Positions 7,895-15,030 of a stretch of 20,675 nucleotides of DNA are shown here, one piece after another; position 1 is the first letter of the stretch; each line of letters begins with the position of its first letter. The notes under the pieces are model-generated. The model was given only the letters and a program-made list of their open reading frames with translations. It was not told the origin of the DNA and ran no database searches. This DNA comes from a virus. Made by a program: the position numbers and the translations under genes. The DNA is taken from the IMG/VR virus record IMGVR_UViG_3300009001_000120, positions 1-20,675 of that record; one strand, given 5' to 3'.

Positions 7895-8171
7895 CCTCTA
7901 CGTCATCGTCCTCATCATCTTCTTCGTCATCTTCTAAATCTACTTCCCATGATTCTTCCCAAAAATTTGCTGCTTCGTCAAAATACATCTGTACTTTATC
8001 TTCAGCTTCTTCTTGAGTAAGAGCTACAACTAAAGCTTGTCCCATTCCTTCTGAGATTTTGAGATCGAATGGAATAGGGCCATGAAAACAAAAATCTTCT
8101 GGCAATTCAAATGTAACAATGAATTGATCAAGGTTCATTACTCTATTTAAAGCTTGTTCGGCTTCTTTCAT
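7884..8171 (-). CDS. Small acidic protein between terminase genes
   Basis: This 95-aa protein is inserted between gp16 and gp17, which are adjacent in T4. I do not recognise its family. The first ~70 residues look like a small mixed alpha/beta domain (FIVTFELPEDFCFHGPIPFD, then ALVVALTQEEAEDKVQMYFD). The last ~20 residues are almost all Asp/Glu (VDLEDDEEDDEDDDVEDAN). I chose the ATG at 8169-8171 over a GTG two codons earlier because a perfect AGGAGG (8177-8182), overlapping the gp16 stop, lies 5 bases upstream of it. Its end overlaps the gp17 start by 11 bases, implying coupled expression. A packaging accessory or a DNA-mimic-like acidic partner of the terminase are speculative options. Confidence 0.85.
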   Translation of the reverse strand: MKEAEQALNRVMNLDQFIVTFELPEDFCFHGPIPFDLKISEGMGQALVVALTQEEAEDKVQMYFDEAANFWEESWEVDLEDDEEDDEDDDVEDAN

Positions 8172-8180
8172 ACACACCTC

Positions 8181-8519
8181 CTATTCTTTTGGTGTTACAT
8201 CAATTGGTTGTTGCTGTAGTAGTTTTTGTAGGTCGGTTGTGGATCCTAGAAATATATTATTTTGTTGATTTTCAATCTGCTTTGGTTTATCTTCTTCTTT
8301 TTTGTTGATGTCTTTGTTCTTTTTATTTAGATCCATCAACCGATCATTTACATCACTGATGTTCTTGATCATGGTAGCAAGAACTTCAAATGCTCGTGGA
8401 TGTTCAGATTCACGAGCAACCTCTACCATGAGATCTAATGATTGTTTGCCTTTTTCGATCAACTCGTAATATGTTTCACGCGAGTAATCATAATCTGTTT
8501 TTACGTTGTCTGAGTCCAT
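8181..8519 (-). CDS. gp16: Terminase small subunit (T4 gp16 family)
   Basis: This 112-aa protein is shorter than T4 gp16 (164 aa) but keeps its two recognisable blocks. A central helical region (VARESEHPRAFEVLATMIKN, then DRLMDLNKKNKDIN) aligns with the T4 oligomerisation coiled coil (SPRHMEVFATL...KLHKDMKDI). The C-terminal NIFLGSTTDLQKLL matches T4 TVFMGSPTELMDEI. The small terminase is the regulatory oligomer that recognises DNA and stimulates gp17 ATPase during packaging initiation. Most of the missing length is N-terminal, the part that includes the DNA-binding region in T4. The gene sits directly after gp15, two bases past its stop; no clear ribosome site is visible, so translation is probably coupled. 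Confidence 0.93.
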   Translation of the reverse strand: MDSDNVKTDYDYSRETYYELIEKGKQSLDLMVEVARESEHPRAFEVLATMIKNISDVNDRLMDLNKKNKDINKKEEDKPKQIENQQNNIFLGSTTDLQKLLQQQPIDVTPKE

Positions 8520-8521
8520 AT

Positions 8522-9310
8522 TTAATCATCAAATGCTAAATCAATATCTGTATCAAATCCAAAATCACTGTCGGCAGTACCTAGAGTGTTAGATGGATTT
8601 GGTGTAACCGTAATTGTCTCAAGTTTTACATCCGAATCCAATAAACCAGCATTGATCTGATTAATATTGGCAATCGACGTACGAATAATATCCTTGTTCT
8701 CTATTGGTCCATGGAAACTTACTTTCATTTCAAAGTCTAATGTATATATGATAGTTCTACGAGTCTCTAATTGACCATCAAAGTCATCGGTAAACGATAC
8801 AGCTTGAATAGCAATTGGAATATCCTCTCTGAATGTAGGATACTCTACTAAAAATGGTTTTATTGTAAGTGTGTATTGTGGATTAAAATAAGGTAGTATT
8901 TGCTCAACAACTTGCAAAGCATCGTCTTGTGTCTTTGCATAGATGTTAAGTTGAAAATTAATTGTGTATGGTACGGGTGCAAAGAACTTTTGTCTATTTG
9001 CCGGACCAGAACCTATAGTATTAAAATTACTTGTTTTGGCTAATTGCCGTGTCGTATCATAAGTAAATGCTGTAATTTCAAATGACATCCGTGGCAACTT
9101 AATTGCAACTTTTGTATCCGTATCAAGATCTGGATTTTCTCTAATGCGTTCCAAATATTTGGCTTTTGGTGCGTACGACAATGGTACCTTCACTTGGCTA
9201 ATCACCGCACCAGAAGAGTTCTTCCGCAAGACATATAGATTATTAAACATGCGTCCAAAAATCGACACACACTTTCTAATTTTTTCATGGTAAAAATATG
9301 TACCAAACAT
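8522..9310 (-). CDS. gp15: Tail completion and sheath stabiliser protein (T4 gp15 family)
   Basis: This 262-aa protein (T4 gp15 is 272 aa) forms the hexameric terminator at the top of the tail, where the finished tail joins the head neck. The N-terminus is typical of the family: MFGTYFYHEKIRKCVSIFGR, then FNNLYVLRKN. The middle contains VKVPLSYAPKAKYLERIREN, IKLPRMSFEITAFTYD, APVPYTINFQLNIYAKTQDD and EQILPYFNPQYTLTIKPF, all conserved elements of gp15. The C-terminal ~40 residues are acidic (GTADSDFGFDTDIDLAFDD). The start overlaps the gp14 stop as TAATG, and a strong GGAGG ribosome site lies in the end of gp14. Confidence 0.96.
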   Translation of the reverse strand: MFGTYFYHEKIRKCVSIFGRMFNNLYVLRKNSSGAVISQVKVPLSYAPKAKYLERIRENPDLDTDTKVAIKLPRMSFEITAFTYDTTRQLAKTSNFNTIGSGPANRQKFFAPVPYTINFQLNIYAKTQDDALQVVEQILPYFNPQYTLTIKPFLVEYPTFREDIPIAIQAVSFTDDFDGQLETRRTIIYTLDFEMKVSFHGPIENKDIIRTSIANINQINAGLLDSDVKLETITVTPNPSNTLGTADSDFGFDTDIDLAFDD

Positions 9311-10200
9311 TAGTTAGCCTCCGGATCCCCGAATGGGTTATCCTCGGTAAAATCAAGGAAGTCGGTAGAGAATGTACTAAATGCATCGTTCTGTTCATTC
9401 TCTGAAATTTGATTATCTTGTGCAAGTGCTATTACTGTAAAGTCGGAATCAACTCTTGCATCACCACTAAGTGTAATTGTTGTGGATGTAAGGAAGTTAT
9501 GGAACTTACCATCACTGGCACCACAATGGATGAGATGTAGTTTCTGATCTGAGTCAGACCAACTGGCAACTTCACCTGACATTGTCACACCAGACGATAT
9601 GGTTTGTGTAGCAGTATTACCTATTTCGATAACAGGACTTGTGCCATTGAGTGTTAGAATATATTTGAAACTATTATCACGCTCAATAGCATCAATGGCA
9701 TCAACATCAGTATTAAGATTTTCATCATTGTACTCAAAGAGTTGACAACGCATTTTATAAATCGGCAGATTGCTCAATTGATAGAATGGTTGCTCATGCT
9801 CTACATGGTTAATTTGAAATAAAGAGCGCGATAATGGTAGATAAATTAAATCACCTTCACGAGGTCTTTCACCAGTAATTTCATTATCATATTTACTTAC
9901 AGCACTATTCCAACGCTTACGTGCTACAACAAATGTAGCCTCATCACGAATCTCTACACCAAAGCGAGTAAAGAGATCACCTTCCCCGTCAAAGCCTTCC
10001 GTATTCTCAACATACATCTCAATCTTATAAGACGAATTAAAGCTAGATGGTACATCGTCACCAAAGATTGTATTTTCATTTACAATTGTTCTAGGTAAGT
10101 AGTACACATCTTGTCCATAAATCTTAAGAGATTCAATGATGATGTTTTCGTAAAGGTTCTGTTCAGACCTTACGCTTTGTGAGAAATACGGATTTAACAT
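9310..10200 (-). CDS. gp14: Neck protein / head completion (T4 gp14 family)
   Basis: This 296-aa protein is longer than T4 gp14 (256 aa). With gp13 it builds the neck that seals the filled head and accepts the tail. Family signatures: MLNPYF, ESLKIYGQDVYYLPRTIVNE, IFGDDVPSSF, EMYVENTEGFDGEGDLFTRF, GVEIRDEATFVVARKRW, and RPREGDLIYLPLSRSLFQIN followed by QPFYQL. After about residue 180 comes a beta-rich segment (YILTLNGTSPVIEIGNTATQ, then VTMSGEVASW) and an acidic end (FSTDFLDFTEDNPFGDPEAN), which accounts for the extra length. It lies one base after gp13, and its stop overlaps the gp15 start. Confidence 0.95.
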   Translation of the reverse strand: MLNPYFSQSVRSEQNLYENIIIESLKIYGQDVYYLPRTIVNENTIFGDDVPSSFNSSYKIEMYVENTEGFDGEGDLFTRFGVEIRDEATFVVARKRWNSAVSKYDNEITGERPREGDLIYLPLSRSLFQINHVEHEQPFYQLSNLPIYKMRCQLFEYNDENLNTDVDAIDAIERDNSFKYILTLNGTSPVIEIGNTATQTISSGVTMSGEVASWSDSDQKLHLIHCGASDGKFHNFLTSTTITLSGDARVDSDFTVIALAQDNQISENEQNDAFSTFSTDFLDFTEDNPFGDPEAN

Positions 10201-10201
10201 C

Positions 10202-10954
10202 TTAACCTACAAAAAAGTCAATTGGCAGTTCATGTTCAAGACGAACTGATTCCCTGAGCTTTTCTATCTCAGCCGTTGCGTCATCATAAATTTGTCTACC
10301 GTTAAGCGTAACACCACCAGGTAATTGCATTCCATCAAACTTAATTAGATTTGCACCCCATTGTTGTTTAATAAGTGCTGTGGTATATTCCTTCAACCAT
10401 TTATCATTATAGATTGAAGTATGTGTTTGTGGATTAATTGTTTGAATTACTTCAGCGACGACATAATCGCCTACTTTAATATCCTCATCAGCAAAATCAC
10501 CGAAGATATAAAGACGATTTTGTCTACGAGCGAAATGAACTTGAGGTAAACCGTTGAGCTTCATCTCTAGCAAAGAGAGATATTGTTGCATCTGTTCATA
10601 GTAATATAGATCACCAACAAACGATGCAAGGTTATGCATATCATTCAACATCATTTGATACTTGATGTCAAAAAAGTTACGTGAATTGGCAAATGTAGAT
10701 GTTAGCGGAAACATCTTAGTGACGTGGATAATATCAGACGCAGTCGTAATATACTCATTATCTACATCATCTTGAGTAATGAGATGTTTTAAATATGTTT
10801 TAATTGTAGCGTCTGAATGATACTCTTGATAATATTCTATTGCCTCATCAACTCGGTCTTCAACTTGATCATCATCAACATTAATCTCAATGACCGGGTC
10901 GCCAAGTTTACGTTTGCAATAGTCAATCAGAGTAGCTCTGCTTGTCACAGCCAT
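10202..10954 (-). CDS. gp13: Neck protein / head completion (T4 gp13 family)
   Basis: This 250-aa protein (T4 gp13 is 309 aa) works with gp14 to complete the head after packaging and connect it to the tail. The N-terminus matches the family: TLIDYCKRKLGDPVIEINVD, then DDQVEDRVDEAIEYYQEYH. Further conserved stretches are DVDNEYITTASDIIHVTKMF, FFDIKYQMMLNDMHNLASF, YLSLLEMKLNGLPQVHFARR and LKEYTTALIKQQWGANLIKF, and the C-terminal helical part ends RLEHELPIDFFVG. The ATG at 10952-10954 has a GGAGAA site a few bases upstream. The gene heads the neck-packaging transcription unit: a TATAAATA late element lies at 10985-10992, about 30 bases before the ATG, in the 75-base gap after the adhesin block. 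Confidence 0.96.
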   Translation of the reverse strand: MAVTSRATLIDYCKRKLGDPVIEINVDDDQVEDRVDEAIEYYQEYHSDATIKTYLKHLITQDDVDNEYITTASDIIHVTKMFPLTSTFANSRNFFDIKYQMMLNDMHNLASFVGDLYYYEQMQQYLSLLEMKLNGLPQVHFARRQNRLYIFGDFADEDIKVGDYVVAEVIQTINPQTHTSIYNDKWLKEYTTALIKQQWGANLIKFDGMQLPGGVTLNGRQIYDDATAEIEKLRESVRLEHELPIDFFVG

Positions 10955-10984
10955 AGAGTTCTCCGGTTATAAATCCTCTATAGC

Positions 10985-10992
10985 TATTTATA
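10985..10992 (-). promoter_or_regulatory. T4-type late promoter upstream of gp13
   Basis: The minus strand reads AACATATAAATAG around this point, an exact TATAAATA late element, in the 75-base gap between the 130-aa gene and gp13. Its flanks match the promoter at 19096-19103 (both read AACATATAAATAG). It should drive gp13 and the genes behind it. Confidence 0.8.
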
Positions 10993-11029
10993 TGTTTTTA
11001 ATTTTATTATCCGGTAAATGTACCTGAGG

Positions 11030-11422
11030 TTATTGTGATTGAATATGATTAACAATAGTATCTAGATTATAACTGCTTGTTAGTTGTAGATCACAATCGG
11101 CTTTTAAATATTCTTTATCATCAAAATCTACATCTAGCCATAAACCTATAACATTGTCTATAGCTCCTCTCCAGCCTTGAAGCTGCTCAATGGTATCGAT
11201 GATAGAAGATCCACCCGTAGTAAAAAATACTATGTTCGTTCCATCACTTAACGCGTTTTTTATAACATTAAGAACTTGAGGAAAACCTTCAGCCTCAGTG
11301 TTACCAGTCAGATTTCTTACATCAGACTCATTGTATTGCTTAGCCGATAAAGCGGTCTTTAAGGAAGCAACCAATGTGTCTTGATAGTTGTTTGACGATC
11401 CAAAAATTAGTATATTAGTCAT
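11030..11422 (-). CDS. Uncharacterised alpha/beta (Rossmann-like) protein
   Basis: This 130-aa protein is unlike its beta-rich adhesin neighbours. It starts with a hydrophobic strand and a glycine/serine loop (MTNILIFGSSNNYQD), followed by a helix (TLVASLKTALSAKQ). Further strand-helix units follow: FPQVLNVIKNALSD, TNIVFFTTGGSSIIDTIEQL, and NVIGLWLDVDFDD. This is the pattern of a flavodoxin- or Rossmann-like three-layer fold. There is no Walker A lysine, no signal peptide and no membrane helix, and I cannot assign a function. The start overlaps the stop of the discoidin-like gene as TAATG, so the two are probably co-translated. It is the last gene of the adhesin block before the gp13 promoter. 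A role in adhesin folding or modification is only a guess. Confidence 0.8.
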   Translation of the reverse strand: MTNILIFGSSNNYQDTLVASLKTALSAKQYNESDVRNLTGNTEAEGFPQVLNVIKNALSDGTNIVFFTTGGSSIIDTIEQLQGWRGAIDNVIGLWLDVDFDDKEYLKADCDLQLTSSYNLDTIVNHIQSQ

Positions 11423-12096
11423 TATCCTGCATACACCTCTATTTCATTTAAAGTGACTCCGTAAGAAGCGTTCCTAGTCAATGTAAATCTTACATACGGA
11501 TAAGTCTGTAAATTTACCGGTGGGTCAAAAATATGAATATAATCTGTTCCATAGTTTGTGGATGTATCACTTGTTTCTGAAATGACCCCATCTGTATCAG
11601 ATAGATTAAGCCACGTGCTATTATCTGCACTGTACTGCATTGTCCAGTTAGAAGATGCATCAGTCCTTGTTCGTGGATATACAACCATTTTATCCATTCT
11701 TACTAGTGTAGTCGAACTAAAATCAAATGTTAGTGTCTGATCTCCTGTGCTATTTGTAAGCCAATAAGTAGTAGTTGCGTTCGAACCGTTGCTGCCATCA
11801 AATAGATATTCTATAAAATATGCGGAGGGGTTGCTATAGCTATTTGCACTAGATGTAATAACTAAACCATCTTCTGGGTAACTTGTTCTTGATACCGTCC
11901 ATTGATTGCCAGCCTGGCCCCCACCTGTACCATTACTCAGATCTAATAATACAGCCTCGACAACGCTGGGATATGCTTGATTTAAAACATCTCTATAAAC
12001 CTGGTATAAGCTCTGTATACCAGAAGCACCGTTTGTATTTCCAGATGCGTTGGTTACAATCTTTCCAACTATGCCGACGTCACCTCTACGTCCCAT
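11422..12096 (-). CDS. Discoidin-like (F5/8 type C) adhesin
   Basis: This 224-aa protein has a short N-terminal part (MGRRGDVGIVGKIVTNASGN, then YQVYRDVLNQAYPSV) and a C-terminal domain, about residues 65-224, with the look of an F5/8 type C / discoidin galactose-binding jelly roll. Visible elements are AYFIEYLFDGSNGSNATTTY, then LTFDFSSTTLVRMDKMVVYP, then NWTMQYSADNSTWLNLSD, and finally YPYVRFTLTRNASYG followed by TLNEIEVYAG. Such domains usually bind sugars on surfaces, so host-glycan binding on the virion is a reasonable inference. It starts directly after the MANPN protein's stop, and its GRRG start resembles the large adhesin at 1-1727, which occupies the same place in the other cassette copy. 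Confidence 0.85.
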   Translation of the reverse strand: MGRRGDVGIVGKIVTNASGNTNGASGIQSLYQVYRDVLNQAYPSVVEAVLLDLSNGTGGGQAGNQWTVSRTSYPEDGLVITSSANSYSNPSAYFIEYLFDGSNGSNATTTYWLTNSTGDQTLTFDFSSTTLVRMDKMVVYPRTRTDASSNWTMQYSADNSTWLNLSDTDGVISETSDTSTNYGTDYIHIFDPPVNLQTYPYVRFTLTRNASYGVTLNEIEVYAG

Positions 12097-12450
12097 TTAA
12101 CTAATCTCCTCATATGAGCAGACAGCTTCCAAATCACCATCAACACTGGCTGTCAATCTAAGAGTGTCGCCTTCCTCGAGATAAACATCTTTTGTAATAA
12201 TGTCAAGTGTAGCATCAGCTGGAATTGTAATTGTTTTAGCTAAATGATAAGCTGTGCTACTACGGTATACATCTGCATTAACTGTAGCATCGTTAGTACC
12301 ATCAACGTTGGATATGTATAACGCTTTTACGCGTATAAGTTTACCGCTTGCTGCAGAATTAGTAACAATGGCGGTTGCAGACGTTGTGATTGCTTGAACA
12401 GCCGTCTTACCGCTCACTGTTGTTATACTCAATAAATTGGGGTTAGCCAT
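12097..12450 (-). CDS. Small MANPN-family beta-rich protein, copy 2
   Basis: This 117-aa paralogue of the protein at 1727-2086 shares MANPN, GKTAVQ, SATAIV, ISNVDGT, YRSSTAYH, YLEEGD, RLTAS and the C-terminal AVCSYEEIS. The protein is beta-rich, without a recognisable catalytic motif, signal peptide or membrane segment. The ribosome site GGAGAG is formed by the last codons of the preceding 62-aa gene (FGE), the same arrangement as in the other cassette. Its TAA is followed immediately by the ATG of the discoidin-like adhesin. The conserved position immediately before a GRRG-adhesin suggests a partner role, such as anchor, collar or chaperone, but this is inference. Confidence 0.85.
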   Translation of the reverse strand: MANPNLLSITTVSGKTAVQAITTSATAIVTNSAASGKLIRVKALYISNVDGTNDATVNADVYRSSTAYHLAKTITIPADATLDIITKDVYLEEGDTLRLTASVDGDLEAVCSYEEIS

Positions 12451-12453
12451 TTT

Positions 12454-12642
12454 TTACTCTCCAAAAATAAGTGAATAGGTATAAACATCACCAACATCAG
12501 TACCCCCACCACCACTTCTTGCTGAAACGTATGCCGAATCAATTAGATCTTGAACACTGGCGAGTGTTGGGGTAACAACACCTGTATCTTGATCTAAACT
12601 TAAAATTTGCTTTACGCTTGAAACTGCTCTATTGCTTGGCAT
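12454..12642 (-). CDS. 62-aa miniature fibre-repeat protein
   Basis: The product (MPSNRAVSSVKQILSLDQDTG...) contains LASVQDLIDSAYVSARSGGG, which closely resembles one repeat unit of the long fibre (SALVIDLIDSAYVQARQSAG near 16140-16190). It is therefore a single-repeat, fibre-like mini-protein. It ends TYSLIFGE, comparable to SIVFGG in the 63-aa protein at 2088-2279 that occupies the same cassette position. A good GGAGG ribosome site lies 6 bases before ATG 12640-12642 in the 19-base gap after the chaperone-like gene. The function is unknown; attachment of the following adhesin to the fibre shaft is a possible idea. Confidence 0.8.
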   Translation of the reverse strand: MPSNRAVSSVKQILSLDQDTGVVTPTLASVQDLIDSAYVSARSGGGGTDVGDVYTYSLIFGE

Positions 12643-12661
12643 CCTACACCTCCATTCCTAT

Positions 12662-13138
12662 TTATTCTGGTTTTGTTGGCCAAGTAATTGTATTGGGAAA
12701 ACCGGCTTGTTGTGGCACATCAAGTAATGCTTGACGATACGTTGTCCAGGCAGTTTGTTGTTCAGCCGTCATTGCATTCCATCTCACAGCATTGATTGGA
12801 TCAACATCAGATTTCAGAAGGTCATCCCTGGTTTCTCTTTCTACCATGGCTATTGACTCGGTATTTGCTGTAATCTCGTCATCAGTTAAATCAACAATAC
12901 TTTTCGTTATTGTCCATGCATTATCAACCAAAGTTGGGGTTGAGGCTCGTTGTATTCTTTGAGTTCCTTCAGTGAATGATGGATCACTTGCTAATACTAC
13001 ACTATAAACACCAAAAGAGTTTAGTGTAGCTTCATCTATAACTTTTGGAAATGATGTGTTAGGATTATCACGGCGAAGTTGGCCAATCGTGTATGGGTAT
13101 TGATCGACCGCACCGTTTGTTACCTTAACGTATGCCAT
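12662..13138 (-). CDS. Tail-fibre assembly chaperone-like protein
   Basis: This 158-aa protein has a C-terminal block typical of phage tail-fibre assembly chaperones (Phage_tail_APC type): RETRDDLLKSDVDPINAVRW, then TAEQQTAWTTYRQALLDVPQ, then FPNTITWPTKPE. The N-terminal half (MAYVKVTNGAVDQYPYTIGQ, then LRRDNPNTSFP) resembles the usual front domain of such proteins, which presents the expected value/offset segment. Known members help fold or trimerise tail fibres and in some phages stay on the fibre tip. The location after two large fibre/propeller genes fits a dedicated helper for one of them. The ATG at 13136-13138 has a GGAG site 8 bases upstream that overlaps the preceding gene's TAG stop. 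Confidence 0.85.
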   Translation of the reverse strand: MAYVKVTNGAVDQYPYTIGQLRRDNPNTSFPKVIDEATLNSFGVYSVVLASDPSFTEGTQRIQRASTPTLVDNAWTITKSIVDLTDDEITANTESIAMVERETRDDLLKSDVDPINAVRWNAMTAEQQTAWTTYRQALLDVPQQAGFPNTITWPTKPE

Positions 13139-13149
13139 TTAGTTTTCTC

Positions 13150-15018
13150 CTATGTGCCTGAAACCGTAAATTGTGTGAGTCTTCCCGACCTATAATCTCT
13201 TACATAAAATCTTTCAGCTGTGTCATCAATAGAAAATCCTATGTGAAGTGGCGCTTCAACACTGGGTAATGGTAAACCACCACTAAAATTCAGATTGAAA
13301 GAACCATCATATGAACCCGATGTAAGGTCCCATGCAGTTGATAGAGTAAATTGTTCAACTTCTGGGTATGATCTCTTAAACAACCACACTTTTGTCCCAT
13401 CCGGATTAAAAAGACCTCCAACCAAATAATTACTAGAAGTATTCATTGGGAGTGATTGACTAGAATTATATGATGCGGTTGATAGATCCCATGCTGTAGA
13501 CAAATCAGCCCTATAAAGCTCTCTTTTTGAATAGGTGGTATAATATAATTTAGTGCCAGAATCACCAAAAAACATTCCAGGAAAAGAACTTATTCCAGTT
13601 GGAGCATAAGAAACACTATCATAAGAAAGTGTGGTAATATCCCAAGCAGTTGACAACGAGTATTGATAAACGGTTTTATTTACGTGGCCTAGTAGATACA
13701 TTTTGGTGCCATCATCTTTAAAGGATAAAGAGGTTGGTGAGCCTTCTTGAGCACCTACATATACATTTCCAACCCAATTTGCCCCGGTTGAGCCTGAAAC
13801 TATTTCATAAGGTTCATCTAATGTGAACTGCATAATCCAATCATAATTTGTAGTCACATAAAGTTTTGTTCCGCTATCACCAACAAAACTAGCGCCAAAT
13901 GCGGTAGCATTTTGTTCAGCAGTTGATGTTCCTCCAGCACCTGGCCTGATTGGCCCCCAACTTCTATGTACCATTTCTATGGCTGGTACATTTAAACCAT
14001 CCATTGATGTGTCATATATTGTGCCAACAAAATTTTTACCATTTGCATTGTCACAGGTTGTCCTAAATGGAGAAATTCCCCATGGATATGTTGTAGTGGT
14101 TGTTCCAATTGCAAAGATATTAAATTGTGTGCCTTCTGCCATAGTGACACCGGATGATAAATCATCCGGGTCTGAAACGGTCACTTTAAATGCTGATCCG
14201 GAAGCGGATTGTGTTGTAGAATGAAGTAATAATTCTGTGCCGGTACTATTTGCAATTGTTGTCATACCAGTAGCGATCGCTGCAGCATTAAGCCATTCTA
14301 CTCTGGCTGTGGCCGCGCCGTCATATTGGTAATCGTCCAAATCATAAGCAGTACCACCTGAAATTAATCTATAAACATAAAGATAATTGTCGCCCGCGCC
14401 AGTAGCATAATAAATGTATTGTCCGTTATTTGCAAAAGTTAAATTTCCACTTGACCATGTCGTTGGTGCATTAGTGCTGGTGCCACTATTTTGCGCTGCA
14501 AAAGCAGTTGGGGTTTTTGTTACAACATGAGTTAATGTTGAACTTAAATCCCAAGCAGTGCTTAATGTAAAATGAATAAAATTATCATTATTATTTACAT
14601 ATAAATTTGTTCCATCATGACACCAAAAACCATAATAATCAGTAGTTGTACCGGTACCAAATGAAACTCTATCTGTCCACGTTATTGTAGATAAATCCCA
14701 TGCAGTAGACATGGTACCACCATAAAAATAAAAATCATCACCATCAATCCAAAAGAATTTCAGTCCATCGGATTTAAATGCCCATTGACTCGCACCAAAC
14801 ATAGACTGGGAGCTGGGATAAGCACCAAATGCAGTGTATATATCGCCTCTAATAGAAGTTGCATAATTAGTAGAATTAGTCAAACTTCTGGGATTAAAAG
14901 TTATGGCATAATCTCCACGGTCAGATGCTTCAGCATAATTATAAAAATCACCGGCATTGGGGTTTACTGCATCACCACCAACACCTGCCGCTGCTTGTAC
15001 TATATCTCTTGAACTCAT
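13150..15018 (-). CDS. Virion protein with STAWD repeats, likely beta-propeller receptor binder
   Basis: This 622-aa protein begins MSSRDIVQAAAGVGGD. It contains five clear copies of the motif (L/M)STAWD(L/I) at about residues 104, 153, 456, 507 and 560, plus degenerate versions near 222 (GGTAYDLDDYQYD) and 399 (TLDEPYEIVS). Each motif follows a phrase such as DSGTKLYxTT or DGTKMYLLG and a short strand ending in QFTL or QYSL. The ~50-residue spacing within each cluster and the strand pattern suggest the blades of a beta-propeller. A receptor-binding or fibre-associated role is inferred from fold and location. The ATG at 15016-15018 is preceded by GGTGGTG. It lies 12 bases after the long fibre and probably belongs to the same transcript. 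Confidence 0.85.
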   Translation of the reverse strand: MSSRDIVQAAAGVGGDAVNPNAGDFYNYAEASDRGDYAITFNPRSLTNSTNYATSIRGDIYTAFGAYPSSQSMFGASQWAFKSDGLKFFWIDGDDFYFYGGTMSTAWDLSTITWTDRVSFGTGTTTDYYGFWCHDGTNLYVNNNDNFIHFTLSTAWDLSSTLTHVVTKTPTAFAAQNSGTSTNAPTTWSSGNLTFANNGQYIYYATGAGDNYLYVYRLISGGTAYDLDDYQYDGAATARVEWLNAAAIATGMTTIANSTGTELLLHSTTQSASGSAFKVTVSDPDDLSSGVTMAEGTQFNIFAIGTTTTTYPWGISPFRTTCDNANGKNFVGTIYDTSMDGLNVPAIEMVHRSWGPIRPGAGGTSTAEQNATAFGASFVGDSGTKLYVTTNYDWIMQFTLDEPYEIVSGSTGANWVGNVYVGAQEGSPTSLSFKDDGTKMYLLGHVNKTVYQYSLSTAWDITTLSYDSVSYAPTGISSFPGMFFGDSGTKLYYTTYSKRELYRADLSTAWDLSTASYNSSQSLPMNTSSNYLVGGLFNPDGTKVWLFKRSYPEVEQFTLSTAWDLTSGSYDGSFNLNFSGGLPLPSVEAPLHIGFSIDDTAERFYVRDYRSGRLTQFTVSGT

Positions 15019-15030
15019 TTCACACCACCA

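Noticed and set aside
8172-8177. GTG start two codons before the ATG of the acidic protein
   Set aside because: AGGAGG abuts the GTG and is properly spaced for the ATG.
11000-11029. Intrinsic terminator after the 130-aa gene
   Set aside because: The ACCTGAGGT near-palindrome is too short for a stem and no GC-rich hairpin followed by a T-run is visible.
12654-12661. AATAAATA-like minus-strand sequence near the end of the chaperone-like gene as a late promoter
   Set aside because: It deviates from TATAAATA at the first base, overlaps the stop codon, and does not show the AACATATAAATAG context of the others.
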